Source: Bifidobacterium simiiventris (lineage in GTDB: Bacteria > Actinomycetota > Actinomycetes > Actinomycetales > Bifidobacteriaceae). From it: a DNA stretch of 64,000 nucleotides. Shown in pieces: positions 44,764 to 52,918 of the stretch. The position numbers were made by a program, and so were the translations under genes. The notes beneath the pieces are model-generated. The model did no database searches. It was not told the DNA's origin and worked only from the letters and a program-made list of their open reading frames with translations. Where the stretch lies: the NCBI RefSeq assembly GCF_019331715.1, contig NZ_JAHBBG010000001.1, forward strand, positions 550,765-614,764. The letters are read 5' to 3'. Position 1 is the stretch's first letter; each line of letters opens with the position of its first letter.

Positions 44764-46584
44764 ATGCGCACCGAATACACCACCCCCGGTTCGATCATCG
44801 TACGCGACGACGAAACCCTGTACAGCCTCCTCACCGACCGCATCGCACGCACCGGCGAGGATACGATCATCGCCTCGCGCAAACTCGGCCCCGGCCGCTG
44901 GGACGACATCACCACCGGCGAATTCCACAAGCTCGTCCTCGCCGCGGCCAAGGGCCTCATCGCGTTCGGCATCGGCAAAGGCGACGCGGTCACCCTGTTC
45001 TCCTCCACCCGCTACGAGTGGGGCGTGCTCGACTTCGCGCTCGCCGCGATCGGTGCGGTGAACGTGCCGATCTACGACACCGACTCCGCCGCGCAGGCAG
45101 AACGAATCCTCAACGATTCCGCCGTCAAGCTCGCCATCGCCGACGATCGCGAACGCTTCGACCGGCTCGACTCGGTCAAGGACCACTGCCCTGCGCTCAA
45201 GCAGATTTTGATGATGGACGGCAACGCGCTCGGCGCCCTGCAGGGCTTCGGCGTCACCGTCTCCGACGAGGAGCTCGACGAACGCATCGCCTCCGTGCAC
45301 GCCGACGATCTTGCGACGATCGTCTACACGTCCGGCTCGACCGGCGCTCCAAAGGGCGCGGAACTGACGCACCGCAACTTCCTGTCGATCGTGCGCGCCG
45401 GCTACGAATGCCTGTCCGAAGTGATCTGCGACAACCATCCGCGACTGCTACTGTTCCTGCCGCTCGCGCACTGCTTCGCACGTTATATTCAGTACTGCTC
45501 GATCGGCTCCGACGACGGCGTGGTCGGCTATCTGCCCGACACACGCTCGCTCTTGCCCGATCTGCGTTCGTTCCAGCCGACGTATCTGCTCGGCGTGCCG
45601 CGCGTGTTCGAGAAGGTGTACAACGCGGCCTCGCAGAAGGCCGGCATGGGCTTCAAGGGTCGCCTGTTCGCGAAGGCCGTGGCCGCGGCGCGTCAATGGT
45701 CGCGCGATGAGCAGGCCGGCACGCCGCATTCGGCGAAGGCGATCGCCGAGCGGGCGACGTACGAGGCGCTCGTCTACCGCACGATCCGCGGCGCCCTTGG
45801 CCCGAAGATCCGCTACGTGGCGTGCGGCGGCGCCCCGCTCGACCCCGATCTCGCGCATTTCTACAACGGCATCGGCCTGCCGATGATCCAGGGCTACGGC
45901 ATGACCGAAACTGCTGCCCCGTTCACCGTGACCCGCGTGTCCGACAACGTGATCGGCACGGTCGGCCAGCCCGCGCCCGGATCGTCGGTGCGTATCGCGG
46001 ACGACGGCGAGCTGCAGGTCAAGGGCGAGAACGTGTTCCGCGGCTACCACAACCTGCCGGAGAAGACCGCGGAGGCGTTCACGTCGGACGGCTGGCTGCG
46101 CACGGGCGACCTGGCGTCGATCGACGACGAGGGCCGCGTGACGATCACCGGACGCAAGAAGGACATCATCATCACCGCCGGAGGCAAGAACGTGTCGCCG
46201 ATTCCGATGGAACAGGAGATCGTCAAGTGTCCGATCGTCGAGCACGCGGTGGTGGTGGGCGACCAGCGGCCGTTCATCGGCGCGCTCGTGACGCTCGACC
46301 CGGACGGTCTGGCCGCGTGGCTGCCAGCGCACGGGTTCGCGGCCGATCTGCCGATCACGGACGCCGCGCAGCTGCCGGACGTGCACGACGAGATCCAGCG
46401 CTACGTCGACAAGGCGAACGCGACCGTGTCGCGCGCCGAGTCGGTGCGCAAGTTCGTGGTGCTTGACCAGCAGTTCACGCAGGACAACAAGTGCCTGACG
46501 CCGTCGTTGAAGGTCGTGCGTCCGGCCGTCAACCGCGTCTTCGCAGACGTGATCGATCAGCGCATCTACGCCGGCAAGCGGTAG
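44764..46584 (+). CDS. fadD: Long-chain acyl-CoA synthetase (AMP-forming)
   Basis: The 606-residue ANL-superfamily enzyme activates fatty acids with ATP and CoA. The P-loop-like TIVYTSGSTGAPKGAELTHRNF near residue 183, GYGMTETAAPF near 378, GWLRTGDLASIDDEGRVTITGRKKD near 442 and the C-terminal Lys region (NKCLTPSLKVVRP) are typical of FadD15-type actinobacterial enzymes. Bifidobacteria do not beta-oxidise, so recycling of exogenous fatty acids into lipids is the likely role. No ribosome-binding site is evident before the ATG. It is a single gene followed by a tandem-hairpin array. Confidence 0.9.
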   Translation: MRTEYTTPGSIIVRDDETLYSLLTDRIARTGEDTIIASRKLGPGRWDDITTGEFHKLVLAAAKGLIAFGIGKGDAVTLFSSTRYEWGVLDFALAAIGAVNVPIYDTDSAAQAERILNDSAVKLAIADDRERFDRLDSVKDHCPALKQILMMDGNALGALQGFGVTVSDEELDERIASVHADDLATIVYTSGSTGAPKGAELTHRNFLSIVRAGYECLSEVICDNHPRLLLFLPLAHCFARYIQYCSIGSDDGVVGYLPDTRSLLPDLRSFQPTYLLGVPRVFEKVYNAASQKAGMGFKGRLFAKAVAAARQWSRDEQAGTPHSAKAIAERATYEALVYRTIRGALGPKIRYVACGGAPLDPDLAHFYNGIGLPMIQGYGMTETAAPFTVTRVSDNVIGTVGQPAPGSSVRIADDGELQVKGENVFRGYHNLPEKTAEAFTSDGWLRTGDLASIDDEGRVTITGRKKDIIITAGGKNVSPIPMEQEIVKCPIVEHAVVVGDQRPFIGALVTLDPDGLAAWLPAHGFAADLPITDAAQLPDVHDEIQRYVDKANATVSRAESVRKFVVLDQQFTQDNKCLTPSLKVVRPAVNRVFADVIDQRIYAGKR

Positions 46585-46630
46585 CCAGGATGCTTTTCTA
46601 GCGGCAAACGGAATCACAACCGGCTTCCCC

Positions 46631-46715
46631 GAGTCCGTTTTCCACTAGGATGTGGCGGCTTCTATGGGAAAACGGACTCGCAACTGCATCCCAGAGTTCG
46701 TTTTCCACTAGAACG
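46631..46715. repeat. Left part of a 63-bp-period hairpin array, interrupted by IS256-family element
   Basis: One complete unit, GAGTCCGTTTTCC at 46631-46643 paired with GGAAAACGGACTC at 46667-46679, is followed exactly 63 bp later by the left arm of a second, GAGTTCGTTTTCC at 46694. The second unit is cut at CTAGAACG by the insertion. A decayed half-unit may precede at 46595-46615. It is the same design as the array at 13031. Confidence 0.75.
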
Positions 46716-48167
46716 GGGACTGTCTCGGAAAGTGTGTAACTGGCTTCGATCGCCGGTCGTGAGGCCGGCGGGAAAGGGCCTGTGATGAGCACGCCGATTG
46801 AGACAATGGAAGCCATGACAGCGAAGACAACCGCCGGCAAGGAAGCCGCGGCGAAGAAACCAGGGAAACGCGGTATAAGGGAATCGTCCCCGGCCGAGCG
46901 GGAGCTCGCGTTGGAGATGATCCGCCGCGCCAGGGAGCAGGGCCTCGACCTGACCGGCCCGGACGGCCTGCTGAAGCAGTTCACCAGGACCGTGCTGGAG
47001 ACCGCCCTGGACGAGGAGATGACCGAGCACCTCGGACGCGGGAAGCACGAGAAAAGCGTGGAGGGGCGTGCCGCGAACACGCGTAACGGGACGACCGCCA
47101 AAACGGTCGTGACCGATGCGGTCGGTCCGGTGCGGATCGAGGTGCCCCGGGACCGGGACGGCTCGTTCGAGCCCGTCATCGTCAGAAAGCGGCAACGCCG
47201 CCTGAACGACGTGGACGAGGTTGTGCTCTCCCTGTACGCCAAGGGGCTCACGACCGGTGAGATCAGCGCCCACTTCAAGGAGATCTACGCCGCACAGGTC
47301 TCCAAGGAGACCATAAGCCGCATCACCGAAAAGGTGGTCGATCAGATGAACGAATGGTCCACGCGCCCTCTGGATCCGGTGTACGCGGCGGTGTTCATCG
47401 ACGCGGTCCATGTCAAGGTGCGTGACGGCCAGGTCGCCAACCGCGCGTTCTACGCGGCGATCGGCGTGGACCTGGAGGGCAACCGGGACGTGCTGGGCAT
47501 CTGGGGGTCTCCGGCCGCCGAGGGCGCCAGGCACTGGCTTGCGGTGCTCACCGAATTGAAGAACCGCGGGGTCGGGGACGTGTTCTTCCTGATCTGCGAC
47601 GGGTTGAAGGGCCTGCCCGACGCGGTCGGCGTGGTCTGGCCCAAAGCCGTCGTGCAGACATGCGTCATCCACCTGCTGCGCAACACGTACCGGTACGCGT
47701 CGAAGAGGGACTGGAGCGCCATCGGCAACGATCTCAGGCCGATCTACACGGCCGTCAACGAAGCTGCGGCGGAACGGGCGCGCGACGAGATGCTCGACAA
47801 ATGGACGTCCAAATATCCCGCCATCAGGGGTCTGTGGATGAGTGCGTGGGACCGGTTCGTCCCGTTCCTCGACTACGACGTGGAGATCCGTCGGGTGATC
47901 TGCTCGACGAACGCGATCGAGAGCCTCAACGCGAGGTTCCGTCGTTCGATCAGGGCGCGTGGCCACTTCCCGGACGAGCGGGCCGCGTTGAAGTGCCTGT
48001 ACCTGACCGTCAGGTCATTGGACCCGACCGGCAAGGGACAGGTACGATGGACAACACGATGGAAACCCGCGTTGAACGCGTTCGCCATCACCTTCGCCGA
48101 CCGCTGGCCGGACGACAGGAACTGACAAATGAAAACCCGCCAGTTACACACTTAATGAGACAGTCCC
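46716..48167 (+). mobile_element. Complete IS256-family insertion sequence
   Basis: The 1452-bp element is bounded by inverted repeats starting GGGACTGTCTC and matching over about 29 bp with three mismatches (left GGAAAGTGTGTAACTGGC, right ATTAAGTGTGTAACTGGC after the common part). It is flanked by the 8-bp direct repeat CTAGAACG at 46708-46715 and 48168-48175. It encodes one intact transposase, so it may be active. The target is the loop of a hairpin unit. Confidence 0.92.
46785..48125 (+). CDS. IS256-family (mutator-type) transposase
   Basis: The 446-residue DDE transposase has the three catalytic acids in context: VFIDAVHVKV, FLICDGLKG and STNAIESLN. The N-terminal 90 residues contain the helical DNA-binding part (LLKQFTRTVLETALDEEMTEHLG). 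It is full length with no frameshift. A GTG one codon before the ATG is an alternative start. It fills the element between the terminal repeats. Confidence 0.95.
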   Translation: MSTPIETMEAMTAKTTAGKEAAAKKPGKRGIRESSPAERELALEMIRRAREQGLDLTGPDGLLKQFTRTVLETALDEEMTEHLGRGKHEKSVEGRAANTRNGTTAKTVVTDAVGPVRIEVPRDRDGSFEPVIVRKRQRRLNDVDEVVLSLYAKGLTTGEISAHFKEIYAAQVSKETISRITEKVVDQMNEWSTRPLDPVYAAVFIDAVHVKVRDGQVANRAFYAAIGVDLEGNRDVLGIWGSPAAEGARHWLAVLTELKNRGVGDVFFLICDGLKGLPDAVGVVWPKAVVQTCVIHLLRNTYRYASKRDWSAIGNDLRPIYTAVNEAAAERARDEMLDKWTSKYPAIRGLWMSAWDRFVPFLDYDVEIRRVICSTNAIESLNARFRRSIRARGHFPDERAALKCLYLTVRSLDPTGKGQVRWTTRWKPALNAFAITFADRWPDDRN

Positions 48168-48175
48168 CTAGAACG

Positions 48176-48270
48176 CAGCGTTTTTGGCGGAAAACGGACT
48201 CCGAATGGGCCGCCGGAGAACGTTTCCTGCTAGGAGCAGCCATATCCCAGTGGAAAACGCCCGCGCGGAC
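48176..48270. repeat. Right part of the 63-bp-period hairpin array
   Basis: The right arm GGAAAACGGACTC (48189-48201) completes the unit cut by the insertion sequence; restoring it gives a 48-nt hairpin. A further degenerate unit follows (GAGAACGTTTCC near 48216, answered by GTGGAAAACGC near 48250). Confidence 0.65.
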
Positions 48271-48303
48271 GTACCCAAGTAAACCCGCCAGATACCCGTT
48301 CGC

Positions 48304-49095
48304 TCAGTCGGAACCAGATACGTAGAGGTTTTCGTCGTAGCGCGTGATGATGGTGTCGGGCGAATCGGGGTCGGACGGGATCGCAGGCTGGTGCTTGAGC
48401 ACATAAACGGTGTATTCAACTCCTTCGAGCGACGAAGCCCCCTCCTTTTGGATGCCGCGCGAGAACCGTTTGTCGGAGGTGACGACCGCGCCGTCGCGCC
48501 ACCACCATTCGCGGATCTGTCCTTTGCCGTCATGATGGATGGTGGCGGGCCGGCTGGAATCGTCCTTCTCGGCCCAATCGGCGGCGACGTTCGGGTCGTA
48601 CCACAGCACGCGCACTGATACGCCGCCGACGGCATCGCTGTCGCTCGTGCGGGACGGCCCGACGCCGCGTATGACCAGTCGCAGCACGGATTCGCGACCG
48701 GCGCGCACGTCGTTCATGAATCGGTCGATGCTCGCGCCATCCGCCGCTTCGTAGGTCGGGAATTCCTCGTCGTCGACGCCATGCCAGCCGTATGCGGCCT
48801 GGCCGCCGTACACATAGCCTTGCGCGGTCAGCTGGTCTTCGGTGACGTTCGGGTCGAGCGAGATGAGTTCGTCGTAGATCTTCTGCGCGGTGACGCGCGT
48901 GGCGCGCTGCCAGACGAACGCGCCGGTGACGATCACCGCGAACGCAAGGAACGCGGCAAGCAGCCACCACCACATCGGCCGGCGGGTCGGATTGGAGAAC
49001 GGCCGCGGGCCGGACTGCGGTTGAAGCCGTGGATTGCCGGCCGGTTCCGCATGGAACGGGATATTCGGGTCGTTGTTCATCGACGTGGGGTTCAT
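48304..49095 (-). CDS. Single-pass membrane protein of unknown function
   Basis: The 263-residue protein has a Pro/Asn-rich cytoplasmic N-terminus of about 38 residues, one transmembrane segment (MWWWLLAAFLAFAVIVTGAF, residues about 41-60) and an extracellular domain of about 200 residues. No family recognised. AAGGAGG precedes the ATG at 49095; the frame is open 54 codons further without a site. It is followed upstream by another membrane-anchored protein on the same strand, so the two may be expressed together. Confidence 0.7.
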   Translation of the reverse strand: MNPTSMNNDPNIPFHAEPAGNPRLQPQSGPRPFSNPTRRPMWWWLLAAFLAFAVIVTGAFVWQRATRVTAQKIYDELISLDPNVTEDQLTAQGYVYGGQAAYGWHGVDDEEFPTYEAADGASIDRFMNDVRAGRESVLRLVIRGVGPSRTSDSDAVGGVSVRVLWYDPNVAADWAEKDDSSRPATIHHDGKGQIREWWWRDGAVVTSDKRFSRGIQKEGASSLEGVEYTVYVLKHQPAIPSDPDSPDTIITRYDENLYVSGSD

Positions 49096-49261
49096 GATGG
49101 CCTCCTTGGGATCAGGCCGCACGTCAAAGCGGCTGGTGATCGGCCGATTGTGCGCCGATGACATAACGGTATGCCGATCCCATTGTCGCGCGGCAGTGCG
49201 CGACATGCGGCGCATGACACGATGATGCCAGCTGCCCGACGCACAGGCGGCATTCATGCCG

Positions 49262-50197
49262 TCACTGCATGGCGTATGTCTTGACGTCGCTCCCGTACGT
49301 CCCGTTGATATAGGTCTTGCGCTGCGAGTCGGAGGCCGCCCACTGCACCGGCACCGCGGTCAGTCCCGACGTGTTCGTCCCGTCGGTGAGAATCTCGTAG
49401 GTGTCCATCATGCCGCCCGGCGCAAGGGTTCCCACCCCGACTGAATAATGGTTGCCGCCCACCTGTTTGCCCGACGCATCGCGCAGCACGTACGTCACCG
49501 TCGCCTGATCGAACGAGGTCTGCGTGGTGTTGTGCACGACGAAATGCACTTCATGCGATCCTTCGTGCGGAACTTCCTCGGAAAAACCGGCGATCTGGAT
49601 CATCGCGCCGTCGGACGCGTCGGCCGGGGTCGAGGAAGCGGCTTTCAGCCGTTCGTTCTCCTTGGTGAGCTCCTTGTTCGCCGAGGTCAGCTTGTCGTTG
49701 TTCGCGACCAGTTCGTCGTTCTTCTTCGCAAGGTCGCCGTTCTCCGATTTCAGCGACCCCTGTTCGTCGGCGCTTGCCGCCTTGTACTGCTTGAGCGCCG
49801 CCTCGGCCGTCTGGACCTGCGATTCCAGCCGTCGAACATCCCCGGCGCGGCCGACCCAGCCTGCGCCCAGTCCGAACGCCAGCGCGACGGCGACGGCGAT
49901 CGCTGCCATGCGCGCGGGGATGCTACGGGCGGCGAGCGGACCGCTGCCGGCGGCGGAGATGCCGGCCGGTGCGGACTGGCCGGCGACCGTATGATCATGA
50001 GCGTCATCATGATCATGAGCGTCATCGGACGGCTGCGCGTCGGTCGTGCCTGTTGAGACAGCCGCATCCGTCGTGCCCGCAGTGGTTGCCGCGTCCGCGG
50101 TGTCTGCCGAGTTCTCAGCGTCTACCGCGTTCACGTTGGATTGTCCGTTCGACATGTTCTCGTTGTCCATCGTCGATGATGTCGTCTCGTCGTTCAT
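49262..50197 (-). CDS. Membrane-anchored coiled-coil protein with C-terminal beta domain
   Basis: The 311-residue protein has an acidic Thr/Asp/His-rich disordered N-terminus (to about 75, with DDAHDHDDAHDHT), one transmembrane segment at about 95-115, a coiled coil at about 120-190 (RRLESQVQTAEAALKQ.. NDKLTSANKELTKENERLK), and a beta-rich C-terminal domain like the FxLYD type (HFVVHNTTQTSFDQATVTYVL). Function unknown; the topology suggests a cell-surface sensor or spacer. Start has GGAGGGGG-like sequence. It is divergent from the response-regulator gene. Confidence 0.7.
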   Translation of the reverse strand: MNDETTSSTMDNENMSNGQSNVNAVDAENSADTADAATTAGTTDAAVSTGTTDAQPSDDAHDHDDAHDHTVAGQSAPAGISAAGSGPLAARSIPARMAAIAVAVALAFGLGAGWVGRAGDVRRLESQVQTAEAALKQYKAASADEQGSLKSENGDLAKKNDELVANNDKLTSANKELTKENERLKAASSTPADASDGAMIQIAGFSEEVPHEGSHEVHFVVHNTTQTSFDQATVTYVLRDASGKQVGGNHYSVGVGTLAPGGMMDTYEILTDGTNTSGLTAVPVQWAASDSQRKTYINGTYGSDVKTYAMQ

Positions 50198-50385
50198 GGC
50201 CGCCCCCTCTGGTCATTCGTTTCCAGTCTACCCGCCGCGTTTCGCGCACTGCCGTCCGTCCGGCATGTTTCCGTTGTCGTTCGCGTCACGGCACACTCCG
50301 TTCCGCGGACGAACGCATGACGGATGACATGCGGAGCATGACGGCAATGCCCGGTCGCATGCCGTACGTGTCTAGACTGGACGAC

Positions 50386-51012
50386 ATGGAGCAGTATGCG
50401 CAGCATCGATCGGTTTCGATCGCGATGGTGGACAACGACCGTATGGCGTTGATGGCGTTGTCGTCGCTGCTGACGCGCGCCGGGTTCACGGTGATGTGGA
50501 CGGCGCAGTTGGGTGCGGCCGCGATTCAGCGGTGCATTCGCGCGCAGGATCGGCCGAACGTGCTTCTGGTGGACATGGCACTGTCGGATATGACCGGCGT
50601 CGACGTGTGCCAGGCCGTACGCAAGTGGGCGCCGGAACTGCCGATGATCGGCGTGACCGCCTATGATCCGGCCGTCTATCGCGACGCCGCGATCGCCGCC
50701 GGTGCGGCCGACGTGATCAGCAAGGACGATATCCCCACGATCGCGGCAACCGTTCGCAGGCTGTCCGCAAGCCGTCAGTCGGATCCCGCGCCGGCATCAT
50801 CCGCGCAACCGGAGCGATCGTTCGCACTATCCGCGCAACAGGCCGCGATCATGCGCATGTATGCGGACGGACGGTCTACCGACGAGATCGCCGCCACACT
50901 CGGCATTTCGAAAGGCACGATCTTCTCGCAGGTCGCACGCGTACGCGACAAGCTGCACGCCCGCGACCGAGACGAGGCCGTCGCCCTGTGCCGCCGTTAC
51001 CTGAGGATGTGA
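50386..51012 (+). CDS. LuxR/NarL-type response regulator
   Basis: The 208-residue protein has a receiver domain (about 10-125; phospho-acceptor Asp63 in VLLVDMALSD, the conserved Thr in IGVTAYDP and Lys in ISKDD) and a LuxR-type HTH (about 145-205, FALSAQQAAIMRMYADGRSTDEIAATLGIS). ATG at 50386 follows a TAGACT -10-like box by 8 bp without a ribosome-binding site, so a leaderless start is possible. It is followed after 4 bp by a sensor kinase gene. Confidence 0.85.
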   Translation: MEQYAQHRSVSIAMVDNDRMALMALSSLLTRAGFTVMWTAQLGAAAIQRCIRAQDRPNVLLVDMALSDMTGVDVCQAVRKWAPELPMIGVTAYDPAVYRDAAIAAGAADVISKDDIPTIAATVRRLSASRQSDPAPASSAQPERSFALSAQQAAIMRMYADGRSTDEIAATLGISKGTIFSQVARVRDKLHARDRDEAVALCRRYLRM

Positions 51013-51016
51013 CGAG

Positions 51017-52246
51017 ATGATCGGACGGCGTATCGACAAGCGGCTGTTGTGGGACGGCCGGACGCGCGCGCTGCTGGCATGCGCGTCGATGCCGGTGATG
51101 ATCGAGACCGCGTATCTGTACGGCATCGGCGACGGCGGCGACATGACGCTGCTGTTCATGCTGCTGTCGGTCGTCGGCGGACTGCTGATGGCGTTGCTGC
51201 CGCGCGTCGGCGGCTGGGCTATCGTCGCCCTGTGGGCCGCGCGGTGCGTGGTGCCGCAGACGACGCCGTTCTCGCTGATGTTCTGCTTGCTCATGGCCGT
51301 CACGATCATGGCGTACCTCAATATCGGCATGGCGCTCTTGGCGGCGGTCGCGGCGCAGGCGGCGACGGCTGCGCGCATCTGGCTGTATCCGTGGGATTCG
51401 TCGGTGTTCGCGATCGTCTGCGCCACGGCCGCGTTCCTCATGGTCGCCCTGTGGCTCGGCTCGATGATGAGCTGGCGCGAACGACAGGAGATCGAGGATC
51501 AGGAGCATGCCGAGCTGGTGCGTCGCGTCGCCGATCAGCAGCTCGCCACGCAACTGCATCATTCGGTCGCCAACGACCTGACCACGATCCTGCTGCTGTC
51601 CAGACAACTGCAATCGGATACTGGCGGTTCCGATCGGTGTACGACCGACGATCACGATACTGTCACGCTGATCGAGCAGACGGCGCAAGAGTCCCTTGCC
51701 AAGGTTCGCACGTTGATCGCCGGACTCGACCAGCAGGACGGTCCCGTTCCCGATCGACCGAACGAAGCCCACGCGGGTATCTCGAACCGTCAGTCGAAGT
51801 CGACGCAGATCGTCGCCATCACCGCGGACGAGCTGCATACGATCGCCGGGACATACGCCGAACGGCTGCGCGCGAACGGACTCGTCGGCGACATCATCGT
51901 CGGCGGCGAACCGTCATGCCCGTGCACGCCCGATCGCAAAGCGGCGTTGCTCGACATCCTGTGCGAAATCGTCGGCAATACGATGAAATACGCCGATCCG
52001 GCCGCCGGCTATTGCATCGTGGTCACGATTGCGCCCGGGGTGGCCACGCTGTCCGCGTCCAACGGGGTGGACGCCCGCGATGCCGGCCACGCGTCCACGG
52101 CCAACGCCGCAGTCGCGTCCGATGTGCTCAGCGGCGGAACCGGTCTCTCGCGGTGCCGGCATATCGCCGCGTCGTTCGGCGGCGAGTTCACAGCCGAACG
52201 CGACGACGCCACATGGACCATCCTGCTCACGCTTCCGCTGGCATAA
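51017..52246 (+). CDS. Sensor histidine kinase of the NarL/LuxR two-component system
   Basis: The 409-residue protein has about five or six hydrophobic segments (residues 15-150), the HisKA_3-type phosphorylation motif LHHSVANDLTTI near residue 185 and a HATPase domain with the N-box ILCEIVGNTMKYAD and a final GGTGLSRCRHIAASFGG. GAGGATG lies at the start, 4 bp after the response regulator stop. The signal is unknown; the membrane part has no recognisable sensor fold. It may serve the adjacent envelope proteins. Confidence 0.88.
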   Translation: MIGRRIDKRLLWDGRTRALLACASMPVMIETAYLYGIGDGGDMTLLFMLLSVVGGLLMALLPRVGGWAIVALWAARCVVPQTTPFSLMFCLLMAVTIMAYLNIGMALLAAVAAQAATAARIWLYPWDSSVFAIVCATAAFLMVALWLGSMMSWRERQEIEDQEHAELVRRVADQQLATQLHHSVANDLTTILLLSRQLQSDTGGSDRCTTDDHDTVTLIEQTAQESLAKVRTLIAGLDQQDGPVPDRPNEAHAGISNRQSKSTQIVAITADELHTIAGTYAERLRANGLVGDIIVGGEPSCPCTPDRKAALLDILCEIVGNTMKYADPAAGYCIVVTIAPGVATLSASNGVDARDAGHASTANAAVASDVLSGGTGLSRCRHIAASFGGEFTAERDDATWTILLTLPLA

Positions 52247-52481
52247 CGGCGTGCACGAGGACATGTTCGGCACAGGATCGCAGGAGTTTCCCGCCGACGA
52301 CTGCGTGAAGTGCGGTTCCATCAGTATCGTCCGCAGGAGGCATACGGGAAGAGTCGGAGCCTCACACCAATCGGGAATGCACACTTTGGTCTAACAGACC
52401 CTAGGTGTAAGGCACCGCCCATTCCGCCTAGAAGCCCCTCGCCGCGCCAACCCAACCATCACAACAACAAACACAGCCGGC

Positions 52482-52766
52482 GTGATCCTGGCCGCATACC
52501 GCGAGTTCGACGACCGCATCAGCGCACTGACCGGACATGCCGGCGCGGACGGCATCGTTGCGACCGGACGGCGCGCGACCAAGGCGCAGCGCATCGCCAT
52601 GCTGTTCGACGATTCGCTCTCGCCGCTGTCCAAGGCCGACATCCTCCTGAAACTGCCGGACATCAGCATGACGACCGTCGAACGCACGCTCAAGGCCCTG
52701 CAGGACGACGGCACCATCACAAAACTCGGCACCGGCCGCAACACCCGCTACATCAAGCGACGCTGA
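52482..52766 (+). CDS. Winged-helix fragment, probably remnant of a Fic-type protein
   Basis: The 94-residue frame (GTG start) ends in a winged-helix: LSKADILLKLPDISMTTVERTLKALQDDGTITKLGTGRNTRYIKRR, the type found at the C-terminus of Fic/DOC-related proteins. No Fic catalytic motif (HPFxxGNGR) occurs upstream. There is no good ribosome-binding site. It looks like the surviving 3' end of a larger gene, though a small independent regulator cannot be excluded. Confidence 0.5.
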   Translation: MILAAYREFDDRISALTGHAGADGIVATGRRATKAQRIAMLFDDSLSPLSKADILLKLPDISMTTVERTLKALQDDGTITKLGTGRNTRYIKRR

Positions 52767-52820
52767 ATCGTCGCTCGCGAGATGGCTCCACCCGGTGTCG
52801 GACCAAGCGCCATTTCGAAC

Positions 52821-52878
52821 CATTACTGTGCTTGTAAGCAAGTTGCTTGTAAACATCTTGCTTACAAGCACAGTAATG
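52821..52878. promoter_or_regulatory. Perfect 22-bp inverted repeat upstream of the ATPase gene
   Basis: The arms 52821-52842 and 52857-52878 are exact reverse complements (starting CATTACTGTGCTTGTAAGCA). The 14-nt loop TTGCTTGTAAACAT contains a third copy of the CTTGTAA core. It ends 41 bp before the start codon of the ATPase gene and can act as operator or attenuator. Confidence 0.8.
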
Positions 52879-52918
52879 TACAATGACATGGAATGGATTG
52901 ATACGGGAAGGACGGCGC

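Noticed and set aside
46662..47966. 434-codon minus-strand frame opposite the IS256 transposase
   Set aside because: The plus-strand frame contains the DDE transposase; the antisense translation matches no family pattern.
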